DNA of 64,000 bases from the NCBI GenBank assembly GCA_028281765.1, contig JANQJF010000029.1, positions 1 through 64,000 on the forward strand. Reading direction: 5' to 3'. Each line of letters opens with the position of its first letter. Positions within the stretch are counted from its first letter, which is position 1. The translations under genes were made by a program, and so were the position numbers. This document shows, piece after piece, positions 28,390 to 37,015 of this stretch. This DNA is from Planctomycetota bacterium. Its GTDB lineage: Bacteria > Planctomycetota > UBA1135 > UBA2386. Under the pieces are notes generated by a model that had not been told where the DNA came from, ran no database searches, and saw only the letters and a program-made list of their open reading frames with translations.

Positions 28390-30867
28390 CTACATCGACC
28401 GAGGCACGGCTTCGAGATACGCGCGGGTGGCACCTGGCCCCACTCTGACGGTCGACGGGGCGCCGACTCGTCGGCCGCGGCACCACGCGTGAAGGGAGTA
28501 CTCTCCGGTCGGGACTTGCGCGTGGGCGATTCCTGCGGCGTCGAGCGCGATCGGACCGATCGTCGTGCCGTCCGCGGATTGGATCGACACCGCGTCGGCG
28601 GGCCCGTTTCGGACGACGACTTCGAGGCCATCGAGGATTGACGATGGCGCGAGTGGAGGCAGGTCGATTCGGGTGCCGGCGTGGGCCGTCACCGGATAGG
28701 TCGCCAGCGGGGCGCGTTCGCCATCCCGATGGATGACGAGGCGATAGCGGCCTCTCGCGAAACCGCGCAGTGCGAAGTGTCCGTCCGGCTGCAGTTTCGT
28801 CGGCATGGCTCGGCCGAACTCGGAGATCAGGGTCGCGACGGTGGCGCGGGCATCACCGAACCAGCGGCCATGAAGTTCGCAGGGGCCGCCCGCGAGAAGC
28901 TCGATCTCTCGTCTCGATCCCGGGGGCGCGTCGACCTCCCGAGTGACCATCGACCCGTCTTCGAGTTCTGCCAGCATGAGGATGGGCCCGGGCACGACTG
29001 CGGTCGTGAATCGTCCACACGCGTCGGCTCGCACGCGCGCGTCGCGATGGACCGGCATGTCACTGCCGAGGTCGCCGGTGCGCGCCCATACGACGGCGCC
29101 GGACGCTGGGTGGCCGTTCTGGTCACGCACGACGCCGGAGATTTGCGTGAGCTTGTCGAGAGAGAGCACGTTGTCCAGAGCGTGAACGTCGCGACGCACA
29201 GGTCCGTAGCCGGGGGCGCGAATCTCGAGGGTCGCCGCGTCGCCTGGCACCTCGGTGATGCGCGCGACGCCGCGTGCGTTGGCGCGGGCGGTGCGCAGGG
29301 CGACCGCCTCACCGTCGGTCCGGCGCAGCACGACTGCGAAGCGCGGGATGGGCGAGCCACTTTCCGCGGCGACGACGCGGAGATCCAGATCCGGTCGGTG
29401 CGGATGCCGAGCAGGAGCGGGTGCGTCCGGGATCGACGCCTCCGTGCGAGTCGGCGAGAGCGCATGGCTCGAGCCCGGTTCGACGTCGTGCGCACGCGCG
29501 TGGGCGGTCATGCTGCCGGTCTCGACCCACACGTCTAGTTCGCGGCACGGCGGTACGCCGCGGAATACGAAGCTGCCGTCTTCGCGCACGCGCGTTGCGA
29601 GTCGTCCGCCGGCCGCGCGCCACGCGAGGTGGCGCAGGTCGTCATCGCCGATCATCGGCCCGAGGATCGCGGTGACGCGCGCGCCGCGCATCGTGGCGTC
29701 GACGTTGCCGTAGACGTGCGCGCCTTCGAACCAGCGCAAGGACACGGGCTTCGTCGTTTCTGATTCGTCGGACGCGCGCGCCACATACGGAAGGGGGAGC
29801 GCGCGGAACCCGTGCTCGAGCACGAGGCGGACGTCGCGCGTCGGCAGGCTCTCGAACTCGAACCGACCGAGTGCATCGACCGCGGTGCGCGCCAGGACCG
29901 GAGTCTCAGGTCGACGTCGGGCGATGACGTCCGCCATCGCCGTGTCGTCGGCGAAACCGGCGACCCATGCGATCGGCAGAGTCATGTCGTCGGGCATCGC
30001 CTGGTAGGCGGCGACCGTGGTTTCGGCCCAGGTCGCGGACGGATCGTCGAGCTGGCCTCGTAGGGCGAACCCTCGTCGCGCTGTCGCGACCGCGATTCGT
30101 GTCGGTGAGGGCGGCTTTCGACGTGGTCCCGGCGCCACTGCGGCGTATGCCGTCGAGATCGCGGAGTCAGACGGCGCGATCTCGTCGTTGGTCCCCGTCG
30201 TGACGAATGGAACGGTCAAGAGGGTCGCGAAGAGGAGAGCCGCAAAGAAGAGGATCACTGCGCCGGGGGCGAGGGCGCCGACGCGGCGATTCGCCGTGGC
30301 TGCGCGTGCATGTCCGGCGAGCCATGCCGCCAACGATACGCCGAGCCCGTGCGGGAGTCGCTGGCGCAGCAGGCGCAGTCCGCGCTGCAAGCGTGCGCGA
30401 ATCGTCGCCACGGGTTCGCGTGATTGTCCCGCGATGTCCGCGGCGCCCATCCCTTCGACGACGCGCTTGGTGACGACGTCGCGGTACGTCGCGGGCAACG
30501 CGTCGAGTGCCGCATCGAGCGCGGCGCGGAGTTCCCGGCCCGAGGCCGCGAGCACCGTGTCGTCTCGGCTCGCCCGGTCGGTGAGTGGCGTCGCCTGAGC
30601 GCGCCGAGTCCGGCGCCGCTCTTCCTTCACGACGTGGGCGAGGATCCCGCAGAGCCATGGCATCAACTGCCGGTGTGCGTCGAACTCTTGCGCGCGTTCG
30701 ATCGCGCGGACGAACGTCGTCTGCACGAGATCGTCGGGCGCGATCGCGTTTTCGAGCCGCGCACCGAGGGCGCGAAGCCGCGGTGCGCACGCAGTGAAGA
30801 CGTCAGCCAGAGCTTCCGGATCGTGGTGTGTCCGAAACGCGACGAAACGAGATTCGAGAGAGGTCAC
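28390..30867 (-). CDS. ECF sigma factor fused through a membrane helix to carbohydrate-binding-like domains
   Basis: This is an 825-residue protein. Residues 1-175 are an ECF sigma factor: region 2 has APDDLVQTTFVRAIERAQEF and WLCGILAHVVKEERRR; region 4 has LPATYRDVVTKRVVEGMGAA, then VATIRARLQRGLRLLRQRL. A membrane helix lies at about 201-222 (GAVILFFAALLFATLLTVPFV). The remaining 600 residues form beta-rich repeats of carboxypeptidase-regulatory-like character, for instance ISGVVRDQNGHPASGAVVWA. The sigma part is thus tethered to the membrane with a sensor domain outside. The same design recurs at 55010-57601. How sigma is released is not visible; proteolysis is one possibility. Regulation and targets are unknown. 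Confidence 0.82.
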   Translation of the reverse strand: MTSLESRFVAFRTHHDPEALADVFTACAPRLRALGARLENAIAPDDLVQTTFVRAIERAQEFDAHRQLMPWLCGILAHVVKEERRRTRRAQATPLTDRASRDDTVLAASGRELRAALDAALDALPATYRDVVTKRVVEGMGAADIAGQSREPVATIRARLQRGLRLLRQRLPHGLGVSLAAWLAGHARAATANRRVGALAPGAVILFFAALLFATLLTVPFVTTGTNDEIAPSDSAISTAYAAVAPGPRRKPPSPTRIAVATARRGFALRGQLDDPSATWAETTVAAYQAMPDDMTLPIAWVAGFADDTAMADVIARRRPETPVLARTAVDALGRFEFESLPTRDVRLVLEHGFRALPLPYVARASDESETTKPVSLRWFEGAHVYGNVDATMRGARVTAILGPMIGDDDLRHLAWRAAGGRLATRVREDGSFVFRGVPPCRELDVWVETGSMTAHARAHDVEPGSSHALSPTRTEASIPDAPAPARHPHRPDLDLRVVAAESGSPIPRFAVVLRRTDGEAVALRTARANARGVARITEVPGDAATLEIRAPGYGPVRRDVHALDNVLSLDKLTQISGVVRDQNGHPASGAVVWARTGDLGSDMPVHRDARVRADACGRFTTAVVPGPILMLAELEDGSMVTREVDAPPGSRREIELLAGGPCELHGRWFGDARATVATLISEFGRAMPTKLQPDGHFALRGFARGRYRLVIHRDGERAPLATYPVTAHAGTRIDLPPLAPSSILDGLEVVVRNGPADAVSIQSADGTTIGPIALDAAGIAHAQVPTGEYSLHAWCRGRRVGAPSTVRVGPGATRAYLEAVPRSM

Positions 30868-30994
30868 GAGCAGCGAGGGTTCGGGATCGCTGGGGCGGCT
30901 CTAGTCTGGCAGAACTCGCGGGGATCGCCCAGTCCCGACGGGCGCTCGATCCTGGCCTTGCTCCCAGAGCAGGGACCGGACGCATCCTCGTCGC

Positions 30995-31210
30995 TCAGAG
31001 CACCGTGACGGGTGCGACGGACGCCAGCCGCAGCCTGGGACCGAAACTAGTGATGCGCCTTGCCGTGCGACGCGTCGATCGGGAAGAGCGTGCACCTCGA
31101 TCCCGGCGCGCCACAGGGAATCGCGGCATCACCGGGATACGCAATGACGGTGATGCCGTAGGGCGCAGGCACGCCGGTTGCCCACTGATTGACGGAAAAT
31201 CCGACCCGGC
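30995..31210 (-). pseudogene. Decayed tail of an exported protein
   Basis: A minus-strand frame ends SFGPRLRLASVAPVTVL with a stop at 30995, close to the end of the beta-helix protein (AGAQVQLSPVVPVTVL). The DNA TTCGCTCAGAGCACCGT is shared with the end of the gene at 31815. The stretch just upstream reads in another frame as VGFSVNQWATGVPAPYGITV, then CTLFPIDASHGKAHH, as expected after a frameshift. No start codon is found. It is a remnant, not an intact gene. The rest of the 355 bases between 30868 and 31223 shows nothing else. Confidence 0.5.
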
Positions 31211-31223
31211 GCATGCTTGCGAC

Positions 31224-31763
31224 GTGTTGCGCACGACCTCTTGCGTTCTGCCGCTGCTGCTCGCGAGTTGCTTCTCGGTCGGGGTGCACGTGCAGGATTT
31301 CGTGGTGCTCGCGCCCAATCACGACACCGCGGTTGTGGTCCGCTCCCGAGAAACGATGCCGTTTCTCGGTTTCGTCGGCGCGATCCCATCCGCATGGCCG
31401 ATCGAGATGGTCTGCGACTTGTGCCTGCCGTGGTATGCGCTGGCCCATGACGATCTCGATGTGCGGTGGGGGCCGATCGGTGCCGCCCTGGCGCAGCTTC
31501 CGTGGATCACGATCCTCCCGCAGGCCGTGTATCCACCGCAACGTTGGTTTCGCCAACCGCTGGTTTGGCTACCGGCCGAGTTCGAAGAACTGCTCGCGGC
31601 GGCGCGCAGGGTCGAAGAACAGCCGGGTCGCTTGACCGAGGTCTGGCGTCGGCGCGTTCGTGAGTCCTGGATCAGCGTGCTGGACGTGAGGCTGGTCGAG
31701 ATTCGGCCGGCGACCCAGCAAGAGCAGGATTACGTCGCCGACTGTGTCGTGCCCGTCGACTAG
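31224..31763 (+). CDS. Predicted lipoprotein
   Basis: From a GTG at 31224 the protein has 179 residues and begins VLRTTSCVLPLLLASC, a plausible lipoprotein signal with lipobox LLASC (Cys16). The frame is open upstream without a better start. The body has no domain I recognise; it includes PIEMVCDLCLPWYALAHDD and ends SWISVLDVRLVEIRP. It lies between the decayed fragment and the beta-helix gene on the other strand. It is probably an outer- or inner-membrane lipoprotein. The start choice is the weakest point. Confidence 0.55.
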   Translation: MLRTTSCVLPLLLASCFSVGVHVQDFVVLAPNHDTAVVVRSRETMPFLGFVGAIPSAWPIEMVCDLCLPWYALAHDDLDVRWGPIGAALAQLPWITILPQAVYPPQRWFRQPLVWLPAEFEELLAAARRVEEQPGRLTEVWRRRVRESWISVLDVRLVEIRPATQQEQDYVADCVVPVD

Positions 31764-31814
31764 GGGCTTCGCCGTCGGTGATCCCCGAGCGGGGAGCGGT
31801 CGAACCCCCTTCGC

Positions 31815-33020
31815 TCAGAGCACCGTCACCGGCACGACCGGCGACAGCTGCACCTGCGCCCCGGCGATGCGTGCACCGAAGAAGTCGAAGGACTCGAACT
31901 GCAGTCCTGGGGCATTCGGCACGGTGACCGCCAAGGCCGCTTCACCCGTGGCGTCCGTCGTCAGTGAACCCGCGACGAAGAGCGAAGTCGCCCAGAGCGG
32001 CTGCGCGAGAACCGGAATCGACACCGGGGGAACGAGCCCGATCTCCGACGCGAGTGCGGTGATGCCGATGCCCGCCTGATCGGCCGTGAACGTGATGGTC
32101 AGCGGGCCGCCGACGGTCGTCGGGTTCGAGCTGCGCACGCCGAGGAGCTGCGGGTTCGTGGTGACGGGGCCGTCGGTCGCTGGGCTCGGCAAGAACCCGC
32201 TGCCCGCGCTGATCGTGCTGCGCGCGACTTCTGTTGCCGCGGTGGTCGTGATGCCGGGTGCGCCGGGGAACGCCGAGCCGCCGTCGCCGCCCGTGATCGT
32301 CGAATCGGTGATCCACGCCGGGACGGTCGACCAGATCGCCGATTGGGGCGGGAACTCGGCGACCAGGCCGCCGGCGGCACCGCCGAGGACAGTGCAGTGT
32401 GACAGGTGTAGCGAGCCGGCGCCGGTGAAGCGGATGCCTACGCCAGGAACCGAGAAGAACGCGCCGGCCGGCCCGAGGAAGTCGCAGTTCGTCGCGACGA
32501 CGTCCGAGTCTTCGGCGGCGAACGCACACGTGGCGTTGCCGAACGTCTGCGCCACGCCGATCGAGCCGTCGACGACGCAGTGATCGAGCACGACGCGAGC
32601 CGAAGCGCTGCGCAGCGCTGCGAACGTCCCCGGCGAGTTGCGGAACGTGCAGCCTTCGAAGGCCATGACGCCGCCGCGGACTTCGGTGGTGAATCCGGGG
32701 AACCCGAGGGGTGGCACGGGCGGCTCGACGATCGTGTCGATCAATCGTCCGACCTGCCCGGCGGGGATGTCGAAGACCTGCGCGGGGAATCCGGTCGGCG
32801 TCCCGATCGTCGCCGGGCCGATCACGGTCAGCCCCTTGTTCAGAGTGAACGTCGCATACGTCGCACCGGGCGTGAGCACGACGATGTCTCCGGGCGAGGC
32901 GCCGTCGACGACCGGCTGGATCGGGTTTCCGGCCGGAACGTTCCAGACGGTCTGTGCGGTACCGACTGCGGCGAGGAAGGCGGCGAGAGCAACGTCACGG
33001 ATGGCGAGTCGTAGGTGCAT
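31815..33020 (-). CDS. Exported right-handed beta-helix protein with C-terminal beta-sandwich
   Basis: This 401-residue protein starts at an ATG with GGGAAGAG upstream and begins MHLRLAIRDVALAAFLAAVG, a signal ending GTAQ. Its opening NPIQPVVDGASPGDIVVLTP and coils such as VVLDHCVVDGSIGVAQTFGN and LHLSHCTVLGGAAGGL are typical of parallel beta-helices. The last 120 residues contain IPVLAQPLWATSLFVAGSL and ATGEAALAVTVPNAPGLQFE, a variant of the recurring tail without the GC(A/E)L cysteine. It ends QVQLSPVVPVTVL. Related fragments of this tail occur at 26806-26870 and 30995-31210. Confidence 0.8.
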   Translation of the reverse strand: MHLRLAIRDVALAAFLAAVGTAQTVWNVPAGNPIQPVVDGASPGDIVVLTPGATYATFTLNKGLTVIGPATIGTPTGFPAQVFDIPAGQVGRLIDTIVEPPVPPLGFPGFTTEVRGGVMAFEGCTFRNSPGTFAALRSASARVVLDHCVVDGSIGVAQTFGNATCAFAAEDSDVVATNCDFLGPAGAFFSVPGVGIRFTGAGSLHLSHCTVLGGAAGGLVAEFPPQSAIWSTVPAWITDSTITGGDGGSAFPGAPGITTTAATEVARSTISAGSGFLPSPATDGPVTTNPQLLGVRSSNPTTVGGPLTITFTADQAGIGITALASEIGLVPPVSIPVLAQPLWATSLFVAGSLTTDATGEAALAVTVPNAPGLQFESFDFFGARIAGAQVQLSPVVPVTVL

Positions 33021-33124
33021 GGGGCTCTTCCCGAGGGAGTGTGGAGCGTTTCGCTCCTCGGCATCATAGCGCTCCGCGACGGCTCGTGCAGGATTGCGAG
33101 CCTCCTCGCGGTCCACACGCTTCG

Positions 33125-36100
33125 TCAGTTCCCGACGACGATTCTCACTCCGTCACTCAGCGTCGCGACATCGAGCACCGGACCACCGATTTCGATCGCG
33201 GCCCACTGCACGAACACCTGGAGTCCGATCAGCGTGGGGTCGCTGCCGATACCCAGCGGCGAGATTCCCTCGCCGCTGGAATCGGTCGTCAGCGACGGCA
33301 GCGTCAAGATCGGAGCCTGGAGCAGGAGTTCGCAGCCACCGCCGAGGGGCAGCCCGCTCGGTGCGAAGGCGACGAGCGCCGCGGCGAGACTGAGCGGTGG
33401 AGTGTTCGACACCGTGACCCCGAACGAGGCGTTGCCGAGCTGCGGGGAGCTGTTGACGCCGCTCGCGGGAGTGAAGCCGGCCGGGCCGTCGCAGCCTTGT
33501 CCGTAGTTCTCCGCGAACGCGACCTGCGCGCCGGTGAGATCGAGCAGCCAGAGTTCGGCGCCGGTGATGCCATCGTCCGCGAGGAAGTACACGTTCGAGC
33601 CGACGCCCGTGAAGAGGTCGAGCTCTGCGGCACCGATCCCGGCCTGGGTGCCGAATTGGCCGGCTTGCACCGTCCCGGCTTGGGTGCCATCGGTCACGTA
33701 GACCTGCAGTCCGTCGGTCAACTCGGTGGCGGCGAACGCGACGAGATTCGTGTTGTCGATTGCTGCGAGTGTGTTCTCGAGCACGCCGTCGACTTCGCCG
33801 GGGCCGAGGTCGGCGAGCAGGACGGTGCCTGCGGCCGTTCCGTCGCTGAAGAAGACTTCGTCACCCGTCGATCCGTCGTCGGCGACGAACACGACGTCAT
33901 CGCCGAGCGCGACCATGCGTCGTGCGACCAAACCCGCGGTGCCCGGCAGGTAGTCCACGACGGGTTGCGTTCCGGCGGCCGTCCCATCGCTGACGTAGAG
34001 CTCGCGACCGGTGGTGTTTCCGGTCGCGAAGAAGAACAGTCGGTCGTTTGCCACGGTCAGCTCACGCGGGCTCGAGCTCGATCCGCCCGTGCGGATGTCG
34101 ATCAACTGGAACGTCCCTGCGATCGTGCCGTCGCTGCGCCAGAGTTCGTTGCCGTTGCCGGGCGACGACGCCGAGAAGTACGCGACGCCCTGCATCACGA
34201 CCTGGTCGTCGATGAACGAGAGTCCGACCCCGGGCGAGATGTCCGCGAGCAGTTGCGTGCCGGCGGGCGTGCCATCCGTGCCCCACAGCTCGGGCCCGAT
34301 CGATCCGTCCGACGCGACGAAGACCGAGAGCCCGTTGCCGAGGTCGAGGAAGTCGACAGGCTGTGAGCTGCTCGATCCAGGTCGGATGTTCGCGAGCATG
34401 AGCGTCCCGCCCACGGTCCCGTCCGTGACCCAGGGTTCGCGACCGTTGGTGCCGTCGTTCGCGCTGAACAAGAGGAGGCTGCCGAACGGCGTGATCTGTT
34501 CCGGCTCGGCGCCGAACACGCCAGGGCGCAGGTCCGTCAGGACTTGCGTCCCGGCGTTCGTGCCGTCGCTCGACCACAGTTCCCGTCCGATGCCGCTGTC
34601 GGCTGCGGCAAACCAGAGTGCACCGTTCCACTCGACGACGTGGTCCGGGTTGCCGGAGCCGGCACCATTGAGGTCGGCCACGATCGTCGTGCCGATCGGT
34701 GTGCCGTCGGAGGTCCAGAGTTCCTCGCCGTTGACGCCGTCGTTCGCGACGAAGTAGAGCTGTCCGCCGAAGTCGATCAGATTGTTCGGGTTGGAATCGC
34801 CCTGCGGTGGCCAGAGGTCGAGGAGCAGGCCGGTGTTCGCAGCGGTGCCGTCCGACGTCCACAGTTCAGAGCCGGCGCTGAGTGCGGTCGCCTGGAAGAA
34901 CAGCTCGGAGCCGACCATCGCGAAGTCGGACGGGGCACTGCCGCCGTTGCCGCTCGCGAGGTCGCCGAGCAACGCGACGTTGCCGGGTATCGCGGACGAC
35001 GTGTAGGGCTCGCGACCGAGTGTCGTTCCGATCGCCGAGAATACGACTTCGCCGAATGCGTCGGTGAAGAACATCGGGGACGAACTGTTCGAGCCGGCGT
35101 TGAGATCCGCGAGCATGGTGGTGCCGGCGCTTGTTCCGTCACTGACCCACGGTTCACGACCGTGGATGCCGTTGTCCGCTTCGAAGAATACGACGCCGTT
35201 GACTTCGGTCAGTTCGTTCGGGTTGCCGTCGTCGATGCCCGCGCGGATGTCGAGGACGGGTGTCGTACCAGCCGCGGTGCCGTCGGTTCCCCAGAGCTCG
35301 ACTCCGGTCGTCCCGTCGTCGGCCGTGAAGAGCATGATGCCGCTGCTGGTGGCGACGAAGTCGGTTGCACCCGAATCGTCGGTGCCGAGAAAGATGTCGC
35401 GCAGCAAGGCTGTCCCGAGCGCCGTGCCATCGGATGACCACGGTTCGGTTCCGGTCGCCGCATCCACAGCCGTCATGATGATTCGACCGTTCACGACTCC
35501 TCGGACTCGCACACCAGGGCTGCCGGGCAGATCGGTGACGCGGGTCGTGCTGCCCGGAGTTCCGTCGCTCAGCCAGAGCTCACGACCTACGTTGTCACTC
35601 GCGCCGAACGCGAGCATGCCGCCGAAGATCGCGAACGGACCCGGGCTCGATCCGGCGGAGCCGACGCGGACGTCGACTGCGAGTTGCGTGCCGGCGACCG
35701 TGCCGTCGCTGCACCAGAGCTCCGATCCGAAGCCGGGTGAAGTGGCACTGAACCACAGCTTGTTCTGCCACACGATCGGGTCGTCGATGAACGGCGAGCC
35801 GGGGCCCGGTTGGATATCGCGCAGCATGATCGTGCCGGCCCCGGTGCCGTCGGTGCGCCACAGTTCGCGCCCCAACCCATCGACGATCGCGGTGAAGATC
35901 ACGTAGTGGTTGACGACGAACAGGTCGAGCGGAGTCGACGAGCCGCTACCGGGCTGGATGTCGCGCAGCATGTAGGTTCCTAGAACCGTGCCGTCCGATC
36001 GCCAGATCTCTTGGCCGAACTCGCTGCGCGCGACGAAGACCGCGATCCCATTCAGGTCGACGATCTGTTGGGGAGCGGAGCTTCGCAAACTGCTCGGGCT

Positions 36101-36202
36101 TGCGATGTCGCGGATCAACGTCTGGGCGGACGCGACCGAGGTGATCGCGAGGGCGAGCGTGGCGAGGTGGGAGGGCGATATGATACCGCCCAGGATAGCC
36201 AG
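33125..36202 (-). CDS. Large exported ELWxxDGT-repeat protein with shared C-terminal domain
   Basis: The protein is about 1025 residues if translation begins near 36202. About seventeen repeats of 45-50 residues carry E(L/P/I)W(R/T/S)(S/T)DGT followed by GT and a D(I/L) strand, such as ELWRSDGTIAGTFQLIDI. Such repeats form propeller-like blades. The tail has YGQGCDGPAG, LPLGGGCELLLQAP, LIGLQVFVQWAAIE and LSDGVRIVVG. The signal-like segment ISPSHLATLALAITSVASAQ has no in-frame ATG, GTG or TTG close before it. The only candidates nearby are CTG at 36202 or 36193 or ATC at 36184, so the start is uncertain. It is divergent from the small basic protein at 36290. Confidence 0.78.
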   Translation of the reverse strand: MAILGGIISPSHLATLALAITSVASAQTLIRDIASPSSLRSSAPQQIVDLNGIAVFVARSEFGQEIWRSDGTVLGTYMLRDIQPGSGSSTPLDLFVVNHYVIFTAIVDGLGRELWRTDGTGAGTIMLRDIQPGPGSPFIDDPIVWQNKLWFSATSPGFGSELWCSDGTVAGTQLAVDVRVGSAGSSPGPFAIFGGMLAFGASDNVGRELWLSDGTPGSTTRVTDLPGSPGVRVRGVVNGRIIMTAVDAATGTEPWSSDGTALGTALLRDIFLGTDDSGATDFVATSSGIMLFTADDGTTGVELWGTDGTAAGTTPVLDIRAGIDDGNPNELTEVNGVVFFEADNGIHGREPWVSDGTSAGTTMLADLNAGSNSSSPMFFTDAFGEVVFSAIGTTLGREPYTSSAIPGNVALLGDLASGNGGSAPSDFAMVGSELFFQATALSAGSELWTSDGTAANTGLLLDLWPPQGDSNPNNLIDFGGQLYFVANDGVNGEELWTSDGTPIGTTIVADLNGAGSGNPDHVVEWNGALWFAAADSGIGRELWSSDGTNAGTQVLTDLRPGVFGAEPEQITPFGSLLLFSANDGTNGREPWVTDGTVGGTLMLANIRPGSSSSQPVDFLDLGNGLSVFVASDGSIGPELWGTDGTPAGTQLLADISPGVGLSFIDDQVVMQGVAYFSASSPGNGNELWRSDGTIAGTFQLIDIRTGGSSSSPRELTVANDRLFFFATGNTTGRELYVSDGTAAGTQPVVDYLPGTAGLVARRMVALGDDVVFVADDGSTGDEVFFSDGTAAGTVLLADLGPGEVDGVLENTLAAIDNTNLVAFAATELTDGLQVYVTDGTQAGTVQAGQFGTQAGIGAAELDLFTGVGSNVYFLADDGITGAELWLLDLTGAQVAFAENYGQGCDGPAGFTPASGVNSSPQLGNASFGVTVSNTPPLSLAAALVAFAPSGLPLGGGCELLLQAPILTLPSLTTDSSGEGISPLGIGSDPTLIGLQVFVQWAAIEIGGPVLDVATLSDGVRIVVGN

Positions 36203-36289
36203 TTTCCTCGACGAGGAGTCGCAACTCGAGATCGCGTTTCGGTCCGGGTTACTCTGTCCCTCTAAACGAGACCTACCCCCCGGATCCGC

Positions 36290-36874
36290 ATGGCCGACCC
36301 AAAGAACGACGCGTCCACCGACATCGAGGCAAAGGTCAAGGCGTTCGTCAAAGACCTCAACTCCGAGCTCGCCAAGCTCTCGAAGCCCGAGAAGGGCGAG
36401 AAGAAGAAAGCGCCGGTCATCACGTTCTCGATGAGCCGCAACAAGGTCAGTGGCTCGCGCACTCCGGCCGAACAGGCCGCGCTGCTCGTCAAGGGATCGA
36501 CCAAGGTCTGCTGGAGTTCGCATATGGCGGACTCGGCGCGGCACGTTCTCCTGAAGGTAGACGGCAAGCCGAGTTGGGATCCGAAGGCCGCCCTCGGCGC
36601 CAAATTCGGGGCGTTCAAGTCCAAGTGGTCCTCGCTGATGAAGAAGCACGGACTGAAGAACGCGTCCGGTGGCGACGGTTGGCCCGGCTGGGACCAGTTC
36701 CACTTCGAGCTCCCGAACTCGAAGATCGCGCACAGCGACAAGCGCGCGAAGGCGTGCCTCGAGGAGTACGCGCGCCTGACCCGCAAGGAAGGCAAGTCGA
36801 AGAACGCGTCGTTCGAGAAGAAGTACTCGAAGCTACTCGCGCCCTACTTGAAGAAGTATGAGCCCAAGAAGTAG
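36290..36874 (+). CDS. Small lysine-rich protein of unknown function
   Basis: This 194-residue protein starts MADPKNDASTDIEAKVKAFV. It is strongly basic (many Lys) with no signal or membrane segment, so it is cytoplasmic. The middle holds FSMSRNKVSGSRTPAEQAAL and WDPKAALGAKFGAFKSKWSS, the end LLAPYLKKYEPKK. A helical, possibly nucleic-acid-binding protein is suggested by charge alone. I do not recognise the family. It is convergent with the FG-GAP gene at 37016. Confidence 0.6.
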   Translation: MADPKNDASTDIEAKVKAFVKDLNSELAKLSKPEKGEKKKAPVITFSMSRNKVSGSRTPAEQAALLVKGSTKVCWSSHMADSARHVLLKVDGKPSWDPKAALGAKFGAFKSKWSSLMKKHGLKNASGGDGWPGWDQFHFELPNSKIAHSDKRAKACLEEYARLTRKEGKSKNASFEKKYSKLLAPYLKKYEPKK

Positions 36875-37015
36875 CCCTGCGCGTACCCGCGACCTGTTCG
36901 CCGCGAGTCGCGGTGCCGAGGTGAGAGGGCTCGACCTGGAAAGCTCCGGGCGCGCACGAACTTGCTCCGCGCGGCCCCCCGCGTTGCGGTCAGAAGCCCT
37001 CGGCATGCGATGGAC

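Noticed and set aside
33125..36202. Regular DNA periodicity of about 140 bases suggesting a repeat array
   Set aside because: It follows from the ELWxxDGT protein repeats; the units are diverged and continuous coding sequence, with no spacers as in CRISPR.
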